This document shows, piece after piece, positions 45,124 to 54,646 of a stretch of DNA of 64,000 nt. This DNA comes from Lunatibacter salilacus. GTDB taxonomy: Bacteria; Bacteroidota; Bacteroidia; Cytophagales; Cyclobacteriaceae. A program made the position numbers and the translations under genes. The notes below the pieces were generated by a model, which saw only the letters and a program-made list of their open reading frames with translations, was not told where the DNA came from and did not search any database. Position 1 is the first letter of the stretch; the number at the start of each line of letters is the position of its first letter. The stretch is taken from assembly GCF_009797935.1 (NCBI RefSeq), contig NZ_VOLC01000014.1, forward strand, positions 1 through 64,000, read 5' to 3'.

Positions 45124-46911
45124 ATGGAAAAACACCTTTACGAAAGTGGCCTAATAGGTAACTGTAGCTATTTAGCCCATATCGAAAAAGATACAAACAT
45201 AAGCTGGCTATGCTTTCCACGGTTCGACAGTGACTTTATTTTCGGTGGAATGTTGGATAGGAATAAGGGGGGTGAATTTACAATCCTTCCCCAAAATGGC
45301 GGATACACATCCGAACAATCCTACTTAGAAAACACCAATGTCCTTCAAACAAAAATAGTGTCCTCCTCAGGGGATTCCTACACCGTCACCGACTTCGCTC
45401 CCAGGTTTAATAATTATGAAAGGTATTATAAGCCGCTAATGGTTGTAAGGAAGATTGAACCTATTAAAGGTGAGCCACAAATAAAAATTAAATGCCAGCC
45501 CGTTACTGAGTACGGCAGCCGCATGCTGAAACCCTCACCTGGCAGCAACCATATTTCATATTTTGGCGCGGGTCAGGAAATCCGGTTAACTACTAACTGC
45601 TCCATCGCCTACATTTTGGAGGAGAAGGCGTTTCGGGTCAACAGACCTATTTATTTGGTTTTAACTTATGGGAGACCCTTGGAGGCTGCCATAGAAATAA
45701 CCATCGAACGGTTTCTAAAATCAACGATTCAATATTGGAGAGATTGGATTAAATCCACCAGCATACCGAATTTCAATCAAATAATGGTCGTAAGATCTGC
45801 CTTGGTTTTGAAAATGCACCAATATGAAGATACCGGCGCTATCATCGCCTCATCCACCAGCAGCTTGCCGGAGTCCCCGGGATCTACAAGAAACTGGGAT
45901 TATCGGTATTGTTGGATGAGAGACACCTATTATACGCTCAATGTCTTTAACCATCTTGGACATTTCGAGGAATTGGAAAGATATTTTGAATATATTCAAA
46001 ATTTGCCCACAGATAGCGAAGGTAGGTATCAACCCCTTTATTCGATCACGGGTTCAGCTCTTTTGGAAGAAAAAATTGTCGATTTAGACGGCTATATGCA
46101 AAACAAGCCCGTAAGGTTTGGCAATCAGGCATATACTCACGTGCAAAATGATCTATATGGGCAGGTATTGGTCAGTCTACTGCCACTATATGCGGACAAA
46201 CGGTTTATTGAATCTGAAAAAAGCCACTCCAAGCCATTTATTCACAACCTGCTTTCAAAAATCGAAGCCACTATGGATGAAAAGGATGCCGGCCTATGGG
46301 AATTTAGAAATCTCCAACAGCAGCATTGCTATACCTTCCTATTTCACTGGGCAGGGGCCTGTTCTGCAATTAAAATTGCAGACCGACTTAAAGACCCGGA
46401 GATGAAAAGCAAAGCACTTGAACTAAAGGCAAAAGCGACAGAAAAAATCGAGGCCTGTTACGTACCAGAACTCAAGGCCTATTCCCAAGCTATCGGTACG
46501 ACCAATATGGATGCCAGTACCCTACAGCTCATTACCATGGGATATTTTGGCGACAATATCGAACGGGCAAACGACCACTTAATCATGCTGGAAAAGGACT
46601 TATTGGCCAAAAATTTCCTGTTTTATAGGTATAAGCATGCAGACGATTTTGGAGAACCGGAAACGACCTTTTTAATTTGTGCGTTTTGGTATATTGAAGC
46701 ACTAGCCTGTGTAAACCGACTGGATGAAGCCATTGAAGGGTTTGAAACACTTTCGAAATACTGTAATCATCTTCGTCTATTTTCTGAAGACGTAGATCAG
46801 CATACCGGCAGCCAATGGGGTAACTTCCCACAGACCTATAGCCATGTGGGTCTGATGAACGCAGCCTATCGAATCGGCCAAAAAATAAATAAACCGGATT
46901 TTTTAGCATAA
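45124..46911 (+). CDS. Glycoside hydrolase family 15-like protein
   Basis: The 595-residue protein has the two-part structure of bacterial GH15 enzymes: an N-terminal beta-sandwich (about 1-210; LYESGLIGNCSYLAHIEKD) and a C-terminal (alpha/alpha)6 barrel. The barrel begins with SSLPESPGSTRNWDYRYCWM, holding the typical NWDYRYCW-RD element, and ends with a FSEDVDQHTGSQWGNFPQTY segment near the second catalytic acid. There is no signal peptide, so it acts in the cytoplasm, probably on trehalose or alpha-glucans. It is followed by a strong bidirectional terminator. Close relatives are annotated as glucoamylase or trehalase without proof. Confidence 0.87.
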   Translation: MEKHLYESGLIGNCSYLAHIEKDTNISWLCFPRFDSDFIFGGMLDRNKGGEFTILPQNGGYTSEQSYLENTNVLQTKIVSSSGDSYTVTDFAPRFNNYERYYKPLMVVRKIEPIKGEPQIKIKCQPVTEYGSRMLKPSPGSNHISYFGAGQEIRLTTNCSIAYILEEKAFRVNRPIYLVLTYGRPLEAAIEITIERFLKSTIQYWRDWIKSTSIPNFNQIMVVRSALVLKMHQYEDTGAIIASSTSSLPESPGSTRNWDYRYCWMRDTYYTLNVFNHLGHFEELERYFEYIQNLPTDSEGRYQPLYSITGSALLEEKIVDLDGYMQNKPVRFGNQAYTHVQNDLYGQVLVSLLPLYADKRFIESEKSHSKPFIHNLLSKIEATMDEKDAGLWEFRNLQQQHCYTFLFHWAGACSAIKIADRLKDPEMKSKALELKAKATEKIEACYVPELKAYSQAIGTTNMDASTLQLITMGYFGDNIERANDHLIMLEKDLLAKNFLFYRYKHADDFGEPETTFLICAFWYIEALACVNRLDEAIEGFETLSKYCNHLRLFSEDVDQHTGSQWGNFPQTYSHVGLMNAAYRIGQKINKPDFLA

Positions 46912-46950
46912 AATAGAAAGGGGTGTCGAAATCCGACACCCCTTTCTATT
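46912..46950. terminator. Strong bidirectional terminator
   Basis: A perfect 17-bp stem AATAGAAAGGGGTGTCG with a 5-nt loop, followed by T-rich sequence on both strands. It ends the GH15 gene and the convergent DUF6600 gene. Confidence 0.92.
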
Positions 46951-47004
46951 TGTTTGTTCAATCTAAATGTCGCATCACAAAACGGCTCTAGCTCCTACCC
47001 GAAA

Positions 47005-48609
47005 TTAATTGCCTCTTCTACTGTTTCCAGTTGCTGACCTGGTAGTTGTGCCGCCACTTGTAGACCGTGACTGCCGTGGGGCCTGAACATTCGTCCTGCT
47101 TTGACTGCCGCCAGAAGATCTCACGCTGGGAGCAGATGTCCGTGATTGAGGACTTGGAGCCCGATTTACCTGGGACCTTGACGAGGGCGCAGCAGTCTGT
47201 CGGCGCGAATTGGTGTTTAATTGACTGTTGCGGTTCGGAGTATTAACGGACTGCCTGCTAGGTGCCGCTGTAACCTGCCGCTGACTTGGTGCTGCCTGAG
47301 GCCTTGCCTGTGGCTGTCTCGGCTCATTCACACTCCGCTGATTTGGAGCCGCTGTAGGCCTAGTAACTTGACGTTGCCCTGAAACCACTCCCCTCTGACT
47401 AGGCGGAGCTTGCCCCTGGGAAATTCGATTGGGAGCAGTCTGCTGTCTATTGCTTGGTGACATTGTGGTGCTTACACCTTGTCTTTGTTGGGGAGCTACC
47501 TCTACAGATACAGGTGCTGTACCTGCATTTCTTCCACCATTTGAGATCCGGGAATTAGAGGATGAGGCAGCATTTCTTTCCACATTCCTTCTTGATTCGG
47601 GTATCTGTGTTGTCCCATCTTGCGCCCTTTGAGCTGCACCAAGTGAGTTTCGGTTCTGATTCGTCGAAGAGTCGACGGTTCGTGGATTTGTAGTTCCAGG
47701 TACCGTAGCTGACCGCCTGCCTGATTGCTCAATCGCCCTTTGGCTTGAAGCGGTTTCACTGGTTCGGGCTGGCGCAGCGGAAGCTCTTCTAGAAGAATAT
47801 TCGTCCGATGTATAAACCCGAGCAGGTCTTGAACTTTGCGAATTACTTCGTGAATTCGCTGATTCCAACTGAGGTTGATAAATTTGCACCCTTTTGTTTT
47901 CAACTAGTGTCCTTCCTGGTCTTCTTCCATTTGAAACTTCATATACAGGAACGTTACTTCTCGTTACCCGCTGTAATTCAGTCCTGCTTGGTCCTGCCAC
48001 GTAGGTTCTATTATTATATATATAAGTATTGTTGATTATAGTGGTTCGGTTGTAAATCACAGCGACATTTCTCTGCGGAATATAATAGTTATATATGTTT
48101 CTCGCCAAAAACCTCCTTCTGGGAACAAAGACCCAATGATGCATCGGAAAACCAATCGATACATGTACGCCTATACTTGGCCAAAGTGGTGCCCAACCAT
48201 AGTATCCACGTCCGGTTCTCCAACTAACCCATGCAGGAGCCCATTCATATCCGGGCACCCAAGCCCAACCGTAAAAGTCGGTAAAAAACCACCTGCCATA
48301 GTGAAAAGGTGCCCATCCCCAGTCATAGAGGGAAACCCAAGTATTTCCAAATCGGGAATTTACCCAATACCCATTGGTCTGATAAGGCTGAAATCCCGCA
48401 TCCACATATGGGATCCAAACATACCCGTGGGTAGGATCACTTACCCAGTCACCATAGGGTGATAGTTCATCATAAAATACCTGGAAAGAGACATTCATCG
48501 GCGCAACACTCGCGTCGACCCGATTTAATGACCCATATATTAACATACTTATAAATACCCATCCAACAAATTGGAAGTTTGAAAGCCGGTTGATTATGAA
48601 AGTTCTCAT
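47005..48609 (-). CDS. DUF6600-type exported protein with long disordered tail
   Basis: The 534-residue protein has an N-terminal hydrophobic export signal (residues about 12-33) and then a Trp/Tyr/Gly-rich domain to about residue 185. There YDELSPYGDWVSDPTHGYVW, GYWVNSRFGNTWVSLYDWGW and GWAPLWPSIG repeat the W/Y/G pattern of DUF6600 proteins. From about residue 220 the chain is low-complexity, rich in Ser, Arg, Gln, Asn and Pro, with repeated QRxV and APSQRQV-like pieces; it is probably disordered and exported. Function unknown; such proteins sit in the envelope of many Bacteroidota. Confidence 0.85.
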   Translation of the reverse strand: MRTFIINRLSNFQFVGWVFISMLIYGSLNRVDASVAPMNVSFQVFYDELSPYGDWVSDPTHGYVWIPYVDAGFQPYQTNGYWVNSRFGNTWVSLYDWGWAPFHYGRWFFTDFYGWAWVPGYEWAPAWVSWRTGRGYYGWAPLWPSIGVHVSIGFPMHHWVFVPRRRFLARNIYNYYIPQRNVAVIYNRTTIINNTYIYNNRTYVAGPSRTELQRVTRSNVPVYEVSNGRRPGRTLVENKRVQIYQPQLESANSRSNSQSSRPARVYTSDEYSSRRASAAPARTSETASSQRAIEQSGRRSATVPGTTNPRTVDSSTNQNRNSLGAAQRAQDGTTQIPESRRNVERNAASSSNSRISNGGRNAGTAPVSVEVAPQQRQGVSTTMSPSNRQQTAPNRISQGQAPPSQRGVVSGQRQVTRPTAAPNQRSVNEPRQPQARPQAAPSQRQVTAAPSRQSVNTPNRNSQLNTNSRRQTAAPSSRSQVNRAPSPQSRTSAPSVRSSGGSQSRTNVQAPRQSRSTSGGTTTRSATGNSRRGN

Positions 48610-48730
48610 AGCTTCTAAGGTTTAGTAATTATTATTGTTTACGCATCAAACCCAATAATGTTGCCTAAATACTAAAAATATAAATGAAAAGATTATATAT
48701 TTTAAATTCAAAGAATAAAAAATTAAAAAA

Positions 48731-48754
48731 AGCCGTAAAACCAAATTTACGACT
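48731..48754 (-). terminator. Terminator of the Lacal_2735-type gene
   Basis: On the minus strand AGTCGTAAA/TTTACGGCT (one G-U pair) encloses a 6-nt loop and is followed by a T-run, 29 bp after the stop. Confidence 0.8.
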
Positions 48755-48783
48755 TTCTTGAATTAGACGGTGCTGTACGGTGT

Positions 48784-48948
48784 CTATTCTAGCAAATCAA
48801 TTTTTTTTGCTATTATTTCTGCTTCTACCATTAGTTTGTCCGCTGCGGTACGATCCGAATGGGACATTATGTGAGCCTTTTCAAGAAGCTTTTTGTACGC
48901 TTCATTGAGTTTCTCCTTTTCAGTTTTTTTCTTAAATAATCCGAACAT
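48784..48948 (-). CDS. Lacal_2735 family small protein
   Basis: A 54-residue protein starting MFGLFKKKTEKEKLNEAYKK, a pattern I recognise as the Lacal_2735 family of small Bacteroidota proteins. It is highly charged with one or two amphipathic helices. An upstream ATG at 48999 would extend it by 17 residues, but the extension (NRMILCMFTNKKGK) is unlike the family and overlaps the preceding gene. Function unknown. Confidence 0.8.
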   Translation of the reverse strand: MFGLFKKKTEKEKLNEAYKKLLEKAHIMSHSDRTAADKLMVEAEIIAKKIDLLE

Positions 48949-48995
48949 CTTTCCTTTTTTGTTAGTAAACATGCACAGAATCATTCTGTTCAAAA

Positions 48996-50579
48996 TCAAT
49001 CAAAGTTCTGAAATAACAAATCGTCACGCTGAACCTCTTCTTCTACAATTTCATCATTTTTAAACGTAATGATATCCTCAAGGTTCCCTGCTCGGGAATA
49101 GTATTTCCAAGGTCCTTCCTTCTTGCCATCAGTCATCCGGCCCTCAGATGCCAGTTTCCCGTTGTCATGGAAATATTTCCAGTTGCCATCTCCTTTTCCA
49201 CCTTTGTAATTCCCCTCCGATTCAATACTTTCATTGATGTAATAGGTGATTCTGGTGCCATTTCCATCACTAAGCGTACCCGGATTCAATTGCTTGGTTC
49301 CGGTATAATTGTTATATTCGCTCACGTTTAGCAGTCTTCCGAACCTCCAAGTTTCTTCTTGAGTAAGTTGCTTATTGTCATAGAACAATCCCCAAACCCC
49401 ATCTTCCTGGCCCAAGAAATAACTTCCTACTGATTTTAGCTGACCTCCATCGTAGTAGTAGAACCACTGTCCGTCTTCATTACCCAGCTTATATTCTCCT
49501 TCTGCAACTAGTATGCCAATTTTGTTAAAATATTTCCATAGTCCAGTCCGCTGATCGTTCCGATATTCACCGATGGAATATAGGTTTCCCTCCGGAAAAT
49601 AACTTCTCCAGATTCCGGATTTCATGCCGTTCTCGTACACGCCTCTAACGGACGGTTTTCCGTTACTGTGATTTTCTTCATACTCTCCCACTGGAACGCC
49701 GACCTCATAAGTCATCTTTTTGGATAACCCTCTATTTGGAAAAAACTCTTCCCAAGTACCTACCGAAATATCATTTTCATACATTTCAACCCGCGCAGTA
49801 CGGCGGTTTTCATAATAAAAAGTCCATGTACCAGTCTTTTTTCCAGAGGTATCATACATTTTTTCAGATTCAAGAATATTAGTCTCGGGGAAATAGCTTT
49901 TCCATTCCCCTACCTTTCGACCTTGCTCGTACCTGCCTTCCTCCAAAACTCGCTTATTGACACTAAATCGTTTGAAATCTCCGTGAGGACGGTTTTTCTC
50001 GTAGGATGTCTGTACAGCCAATTCTCCAAAAGGAGTATATTCCAAATAAGGGCCTTCCTTGACATCTCTAACAAATGTCTGTTTGACAGCAATCTGACCA
50101 TTTTCGTAGTATGTAAGCCATTCACCATCCTTCTTTCCTTCCACATACCTCCCCTCAGTTTTCACTTGCTTGGGATCTACATAGGAATTCCTGCCAGTCG
50201 TACCATAAAACTCCCTATATGGACCTACCAACAAACTGTCTTGAAAAACTCCCTCTTTTATCAAAGCGCCGTCTCTGTCGAACTCCATATAAGCGCCATT
50301 AAGCCGATTATTTTTATAATCGGCGACAATATGCCGCCTATTGTTACTATGGTAGGTTGCCCATTGACCGTCTTTTAGGCCATTCTGAAAATTCCCCTGC
50401 TGAATAAGACTATTTGTCTTGGGGTTGGTGAATTTCCACAAGCCATCCATTTTACTGTTGATCATCACTCCTGAGCCCATAAGGGTGGAGTCCTTATTAT
50501 ATATGTTGACTGCTTGACCTTGGGCTAGGCTATTCGACAAGAAAACCAAACTCAAACCAACTGCAAAAAGATATTTCAT
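48996..50579 (-). CDS. Exported MORN-repeat (YwqK-like) protein
   Basis: The 527-residue protein begins with a signal peptide (YLFAVGLSLVFLSNSLAQ, mature from about residue 21). The rest is a chain of about eighteen MORN-2 type repeats of 22-24 residues with the core G-x-W-x-x-Y-x-x-N-G-x-x (for example GKKDGEWLTYYENGQIAVKQ and GNEDGQWFYYYDGGQLKSVG). Such repeats form an extended beta solenoid. Database names such as YwqK-family antitoxin are inherited and say little here. No toxin gene adjoins it. Likely an envelope or periplasmic scaffold. Confidence 0.87.
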   Translation of the reverse strand: MKYLFAVGLSLVFLSNSLAQGQAVNIYNKDSTLMGSGVMINSKMDGLWKFTNPKTNSLIQQGNFQNGLKDGQWATYHSNNRRHIVADYKNNRLNGAYMEFDRDGALIKEGVFQDSLLVGPYREFYGTTGRNSYVDPKQVKTEGRYVEGKKDGEWLTYYENGQIAVKQTFVRDVKEGPYLEYTPFGELAVQTSYEKNRPHGDFKRFSVNKRVLEEGRYEQGRKVGEWKSYFPETNILESEKMYDTSGKKTGTWTFYYENRRTARVEMYENDISVGTWEEFFPNRGLSKKMTYEVGVPVGEYEENHSNGKPSVRGVYENGMKSGIWRSYFPEGNLYSIGEYRNDQRTGLWKYFNKIGILVAEGEYKLGNEDGQWFYYYDGGQLKSVGSYFLGQEDGVWGLFYDNKQLTQEETWRFGRLLNVSEYNNYTGTKQLNPGTLSDGNGTRITYYINESIESEGNYKGGKGDGNWKYFHDNGKLASEGRMTDGKKEGPWKYYSRAGNLEDIITFKNDEIVEEEVQRDDLLFQNFD

Positions 50580-50742
50580 AGAGTTTTTTGGTGGATGCTT
50601 TTAAATCTTACGGTAAGACTGCAAACTTGGTTCCAATTTAACTTTTATCATGCAAAAAAAGTACAGTTTTTCACGATATTTTAAAACCAGTGAAAAGAAA
50701 GCGCCAACCCTTGAAATACAAAGACCCACGATCTCTTTAGTA

Positions 50743-51330
50743 CTATTCACCTTTAATCTTTCGAAGCGCAGATAAAATCCGTTTCAGTTCTGAAAAAAGA
50801 ATTTCCTCGGTTTCAGTAAAATCAACGCCAAAGGGGACTTTTTTTACTAACTGAAACCTCCCCAACAATGAATTGTTTGGTACCGAGTCCGCAGAAGGTA
50901 TTTTATTAAATTCATAATCTCCCACTATTTGCTTATATGAAAATGGCGAGGAAGCTATTGAAATAAAAAATCCGTCAAGACTTCTATCCTTGAGAAAATT
51001 CTCTAATTGCTTACCATCAAAAAAACTTTTACTTATTAAAACAAAAAGAAACATACCTTTTCCCCACCAATGAAGTAATCTGATATTCAGGCCTGTTTCA
51101 GGGTCGAAGTCGCGGATAATGTCTAAAACTTGGTAGGGACAATGCTCCAGTTCATTTCCTTTGCTAATTTTTGTCCCTTTATGATTAGGGTGGACTTCCT
51201 TAAGATCGTCTAGAACGATAATATTGGAAATGTTCTCCAACATACCAATAAAGGCTTTTTTTGCCTCATGGATTTCCTCAAATAACTCTTTATTTCTGTA
51301 GATAAATAATGCCTTTTGGAAAGAATCCAT
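50743..51330 (-). CDS. Conserved-looking protein of unknown function
   Basis: The 195-residue soluble protein has no signal or membrane segment and no family I recognise. Short hydrophobic strands alternate with charged loops (LNIRLLHWWGKGMFLFVLIS, SLDGFFISIASSPFS), suggesting an alpha/beta fold. It ends with basic helices (FSELKRILSALRKIKGE). It lies 21 bp downstream of fabH on the same strand and may be co-transcribed. Confidence 0.6.
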   Translation of the reverse strand: MDSFQKALFIYRNKELFEEIHEAKKAFIGMLENISNIIVLDDLKEVHPNHKGTKISKGNELEHCPYQVLDIIRDFDPETGLNIRLLHWWGKGMFLFVLISKSFFDGKQLENFLKDRSLDGFFISIASSPFSYKQIVGDYEFNKIPSADSVPNNSLLGRFQLVKKVPFGVDFTETEEILFSELKRILSALRKIKGE

Positions 51331-51351
51331 GCTGTTTGTGATTTTATACGC

Positions 51352-52350
51352 CTACCATTGAATTAATGCCGATCCCCAGGCAAATCCGCTACCAAAGGCA
51401 GCCAGGCATATTAAATCTCCCTCCTTAATCCTACCCAGCTCCATTGCCTCGCTAATTGCTATCGGAATTGTTGCCGCAGTGGTGTTTCCGTACTTCATAA
51501 TGTTGTTAAAGACCTTTTCATCTGGAAGTTGCAATTTCTGTTGAATAAATTGGCTAATTCTCAAATTTGCCTGATGTGGAATCAATAAATCAATATCCGC
51601 GATGTCTTTCTTGTTCGCCTGTAAAGCCTCCAAGATAACCTCGTGAAAGCGGACTATTGCATGTTTAAAAACAGTATTACCGTTCATGTGCAGGTTAAAC
51701 CCTCCCTCCTCAATCATTTCTTGAGAAATCCGGACTTCCCTGCTGCTTCCCGGGTCTTTCACGTAGAGTTCCTCAGCGAAATCTCCGTCTGCATGTAAAT
51801 GCGTAGAAAGAACACCTCTGCCCGGTGAATCTGTCGGCTGCATTATAACGGCTCCCGCACCATCAGCAAAAATGACCGCACTGGACCTACCTTCATTACT
51901 TTTATCCAACGCGGAGGACTGGATCTCAGCACCAACTACGAGAATTGCCTTATACATCCCCGTCTTGATGTATTGGTCCGCCACAGAAAGTGCATAGATG
52001 AAACCGGAACAGGCATTTCGTATATCCAACGCACCGATACCCTGAAGTCCCAACTCCCGCTGTAAAAGAACACCATTTCCAGGTATAAAGTAATCTGGGG
52101 TGATGGTTGCGAAAATGATAAAATCAATTTCCAGGGTTTTTATTCCTGCCCGCTCAATAGCCATTTTTGCGGCCTCAACAGCCATGCTGGTTATCGTATC
52201 TTTTCCAGGAGTAAACCATCGACGTTCCTCAATTCCGGTTCGTTCCACAATCCAATCGTGATTCGTGTCCATCATTTGAGCCAAATCATCGTTGGTTACG
52301 ATCCTGTCAGGCAGGTAATGTCCTGCTCCCGTTATTCTGGATGTCTTCAT
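51352..52350 (-). CDS. fabH: 3-oxoacyl-ACP synthase III (FabH family)
   Basis: The 332-residue ketosynthase has the full FabH set: Cys114 in DIRNACSGF, His259 in LIPHQANLRI and Asn289 in KYGNTTAAT. The N-terminus is MKTSRITGAGHYLPDRIVTN and the end GDLICLAAFGSGFAWGSALI. It joins an acyl-CoA primer to malonyl-ACP. No other fatty-acid genes lie nearby, so this may be a stand-alone paralogue acting on a special primer. It is followed by an unknown gene after 21 bp. Confidence 0.92.
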   Translation of the reverse strand: MKTSRITGAGHYLPDRIVTNDDLAQMMDTNHDWIVERTGIEERRWFTPGKDTITSMAVEAAKMAIERAGIKTLEIDFIIFATITPDYFIPGNGVLLQRELGLQGIGALDIRNACSGFIYALSVADQYIKTGMYKAILVVGAEIQSSALDKSNEGRSSAVIFADGAGAVIMQPTDSPGRGVLSTHLHADGDFAEELYVKDPGSSREVRISQEMIEEGGFNLHMNGNTVFKHAIVRFHEVILEALQANKKDIADIDLLIPHQANLRISQFIQQKLQLPDEKVFNNIMKYGNTTAATIPIAISEAMELGRIKEGDLICLAAFGSGFAWGSALIQW

Positions 52351-52848
52351 AGGTGATGTTAATTCAAAAACTTGACGTACTTACAACAAATATCCTATAT
52401 TATCGGGAGAATACAAGTTTGGACATTAATTGACTGTCCCGATTACAATTGAAACAAAATTCAACCATCCCATTGTCATCAAGCGGATGATTGTAGGTTC
52501 GGAACCCGTTGTGGAATAAAACTTGCTGAACTATATCGTGAAAAATATAATTTTTTTGAAAACATTTTGTTGTCATTCCAATTATGGAAAGTGCAAAAAA
52601 AATCGTTTTTAGCCAAAAACACCATAATTACTTTTACGGCTGATTAAAAAAAAATAAACATTCATTTGCTTATTTGATTAATTGGTAACTATTTAAGCTA
52701 TTGTTATAACTTGACGGAAAGGTTAATTGAATAGTACAAATTGCATTTATTTATATTCTAAATATCAAAATACAAAAAATGCTATTTGTTTTTCGTTTTT
52801 GTCCAAATAATTTAATTTTAATTAAATCCCTATATCTCTAATAGATCT
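52351..52848. other. Divergent AT-rich spacer
   Basis: About 500 bp between fabH and the plus-strand T9SS gene, very A+T-rich in its right half. Promoters for both genes must lie here, but I see no clear TTTG/TAnnTTTG pair. No ORF is credible. Confidence 0.5.
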
Positions 52849-53550
52849 ATGAACTCATCTAGCTACTTCAAAATTTCATCCGCTCTTATGTGCCTGCTTT
52901 TCATGGCGACATTTGGGTTCGCTAAAGGAGAAATGCTTACATGGATGAAAACCCAACGTACCTTTAATCATTCTCTTGAAACAGAGCCTATCCGCAAGGT
53001 AGAAGATACTGTTTTTCGGATAAATAGAGCTGTTCTTTCACCTATTAATTCATCCAATATTGTTAGCAGAAAAAACGAGATTTATACCAAACATCTCGAT
53101 CTTTCCATAAAACAAGAAACCCTCCATGCGCTGGCCAAAACCACCAATATGACTGAAAATCCACAAAAAAATGGCGAATTTGGAGCTCAGATGCGTGGGG
53201 GAGGCAAAGCCAGAGGGTACCGGGAAATGAGGGGGTATCGGGAAATGGACTCAGAAAGCCAATTTTTCGAAGATTCAGAAGTGGTAGACAACGCACGGGT
53301 TATACGGGTATTCCCGAACCCAGCCATAGATTGGATAGCTATTTATCTTCCTGGCACCATAGACGTGAATCAAATTTTACTTCATGATATGACTGGAACT
53401 GTTGTTAAAGACTGGATACCAGAAACCAATTTTGCTGAAGCAGGTTTGATAAAAATAAGCACGGAAAACATTTCGCCAGGCACCTACTCGTTGCGAATTA
53501 TTGGTAGCAATATTGCATTAAAGCCTATAAGGGTTCTGATAAAAAAATAG
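52849..53550 (+). CDS. Short secreted protein with type IX secretion C-terminal domain
   Basis: The 233-residue protein has a signal peptide (ALMCLLFMATFGFAKG, cleavage near 26) and ends in a roughly 80-residue Por/T9SS sorting domain: VFPNPAIDWIAIYLPGTIDV, ILLHDMTGTVVKDW, ISTENISPGTYSLRI. Such tails direct passage through the type IX system to the cell surface. Between them lies only about 125 residues with no recognisable catalytic domain and a small direct repeat (RGYREM twice, around 125-136). It may be a structural or adhesive peptide, or the remains of a larger protein. Confidence 0.78.
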   Translation: MNSSSYFKISSALMCLLFMATFGFAKGEMLTWMKTQRTFNHSLETEPIRKVEDTVFRINRAVLSPINSSNIVSRKNEIYTKHLDLSIKQETLHALAKTTNMTENPQKNGEFGAQMRGGGKARGYREMRGYREMDSESQFFEDSEVVDNARVIRVFPNPAIDWIAIYLPGTIDVNQILLHDMTGTVVKDWIPETNFAEAGLIKISTENISPGTYSLRIIGSNIALKPIRVLIKK

Positions 53551-53575
53551 GTTTAACCCGGATCATGTAGTTGGA

Positions 53576-53618
53576 TTTGTGCAGCCTGTCCCGACTAAGT
53601 CAGGACAGGCTGCACAAA
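53576..53618. repeat. Perfect 16-bp inverted repeat after the T9SS gene
   Basis: TTTGTGCAGCCTGTCC (53576-53591) and its exact reverse complement (53603-53618) enclose an 11-nt loop that contains a further GACT/AGTC pair. The lack of a T-run on the plus strand argues against a simple intrinsic terminator, although it lies 26 bp after the stop. Confidence 0.75.
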
Positions 53619-53746
53619 CCCAAGAAAATCAGTAACTTTATAGAGGTAGACGTAGTCATCCCTACGGTAAATTCGAAAAGTGAAGCGACGCCGCTGATTT
53701 TAAAGCGTTTTAGGTCCGCAGCAGAAATTATATGCCTATTCCGGGT

Positions 53747-54646
53747 TTAAATTCTGCCTTGAGACTTCAATTTCCAATATCTCATCAGACCGGCTACGGA
53801 CATCCAACTGGGATTAGCAAATTCATATAGATTTCTTGTTTCATCAGACACATTCAAAGACAGCATTTGTTGGGTGGTATAGGCCATAAATTCAGGGATG
53901 ATCTCTTGGGGGTCTAAGCCCATATCGAACTTAGGTTTCATCCAATATGACCAGTCGTCCAACATTTCCTCCAGCGCTTGAAGGTGATCATGAACCAAAG
54001 AAATCTCACCAAAATGGGTTAGCACCATTTTTTGTGGATTGATAGTTTTTATAAGATTTATAGAGCGTTTCCATTCTTCTATGTTGATATCCGGAGGGGG
54101 ACATGGGGGTACTACTGGTCCTTCTGCAATTTTGACTCCCGCTACATCTCCGGTGAACAGCAATTCACCTATCTCCCAGGCGATGTGATGAACGGCATGA
54201 CCTGGAGTATGCCAAGCCTTTACCCGAAGTCCGTCTAGGTCAAGTACTTCTTCATGCTCTACGGCTACCAACAACTCTTTGGGAATGGATTCCATTTTCC
54301 CCCAAAGCTTATCCATATTCTCCCCGTAAATCTGGGCTGCGGAATTCCAAAGCTTCTCTGGAGATGCCAAATGTGGTAGTCCTATTGGATGTACATAAAT
54401 CTTCGCTCCTTCGTTGGCCAGTTTCCATGCAGCACCGGCATGGTCAAAATGAATATGGGTCAGCAACACGTGCCTGACTTGGTCCAACGAATAGCCTACG
54501 TCCTCTATGCCCTTCTTCAACATTGGAAATGTACTTTCCGGGCCACATTCAACAAGCACAACGCCCGATTCGGAAGGTATTAAAAAGCAGCCAATGGTTT
54601 GTTTGGAGTTCATAAACTCCAAATCGATTATTTGGTATTGTCGCAT
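53747..54646 (-). CDS. MBL-fold metal hydrolase
   Basis: The 299-residue protein has the metallo-beta-lactamase signature LLTHIHFDHAG (His64, His66, Asp68, His69), then the second-metal pieces HTPGHAVHHIAW and LFTGDVAG and a late LTHFGE. It resembles the glyoxalase-II-like and lactonase-like hydrolases; the substrate is unknown. Its ATG shares one base with the SRAP stop (TAATG), so the two are translationally coupled. Confidence 0.88.
   Translation of the reverse strand: MRQYQIIDLEFMNSKQTIGCFLIPSESGVVLVECGPESTFPMLKKGIEDVGYSLDQVRHVLLTHIHFDHAGAAWKLANEGAKIYVHPIGLPHLASPEKLWNSAAQIYGENMDKLWGKMESIPKELLVAVEHEEVLDLDGLRVKAWHTPGHAVHHIAWEIGELLFTGDVAGVKIAEGPVVPPCPPPDINIEEWKRSINLIKTINPQKMVLTHFGEISLVHDHLQALEEMLDDWSYWMKPKFDMGLDPQEIIPEFMAYTTQQMLSLNVSDETRNLYEFANPSWMSVAGLMRYWKLKSQGRI

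Noticed and set aside
48996-50579. Toxin-antitoxin function suggested by the YwqK name
   Set aside because: The protein has an export signal and many MORN-type repeats, and no toxin gene is adjacent; the name comes from an inherited annotation.
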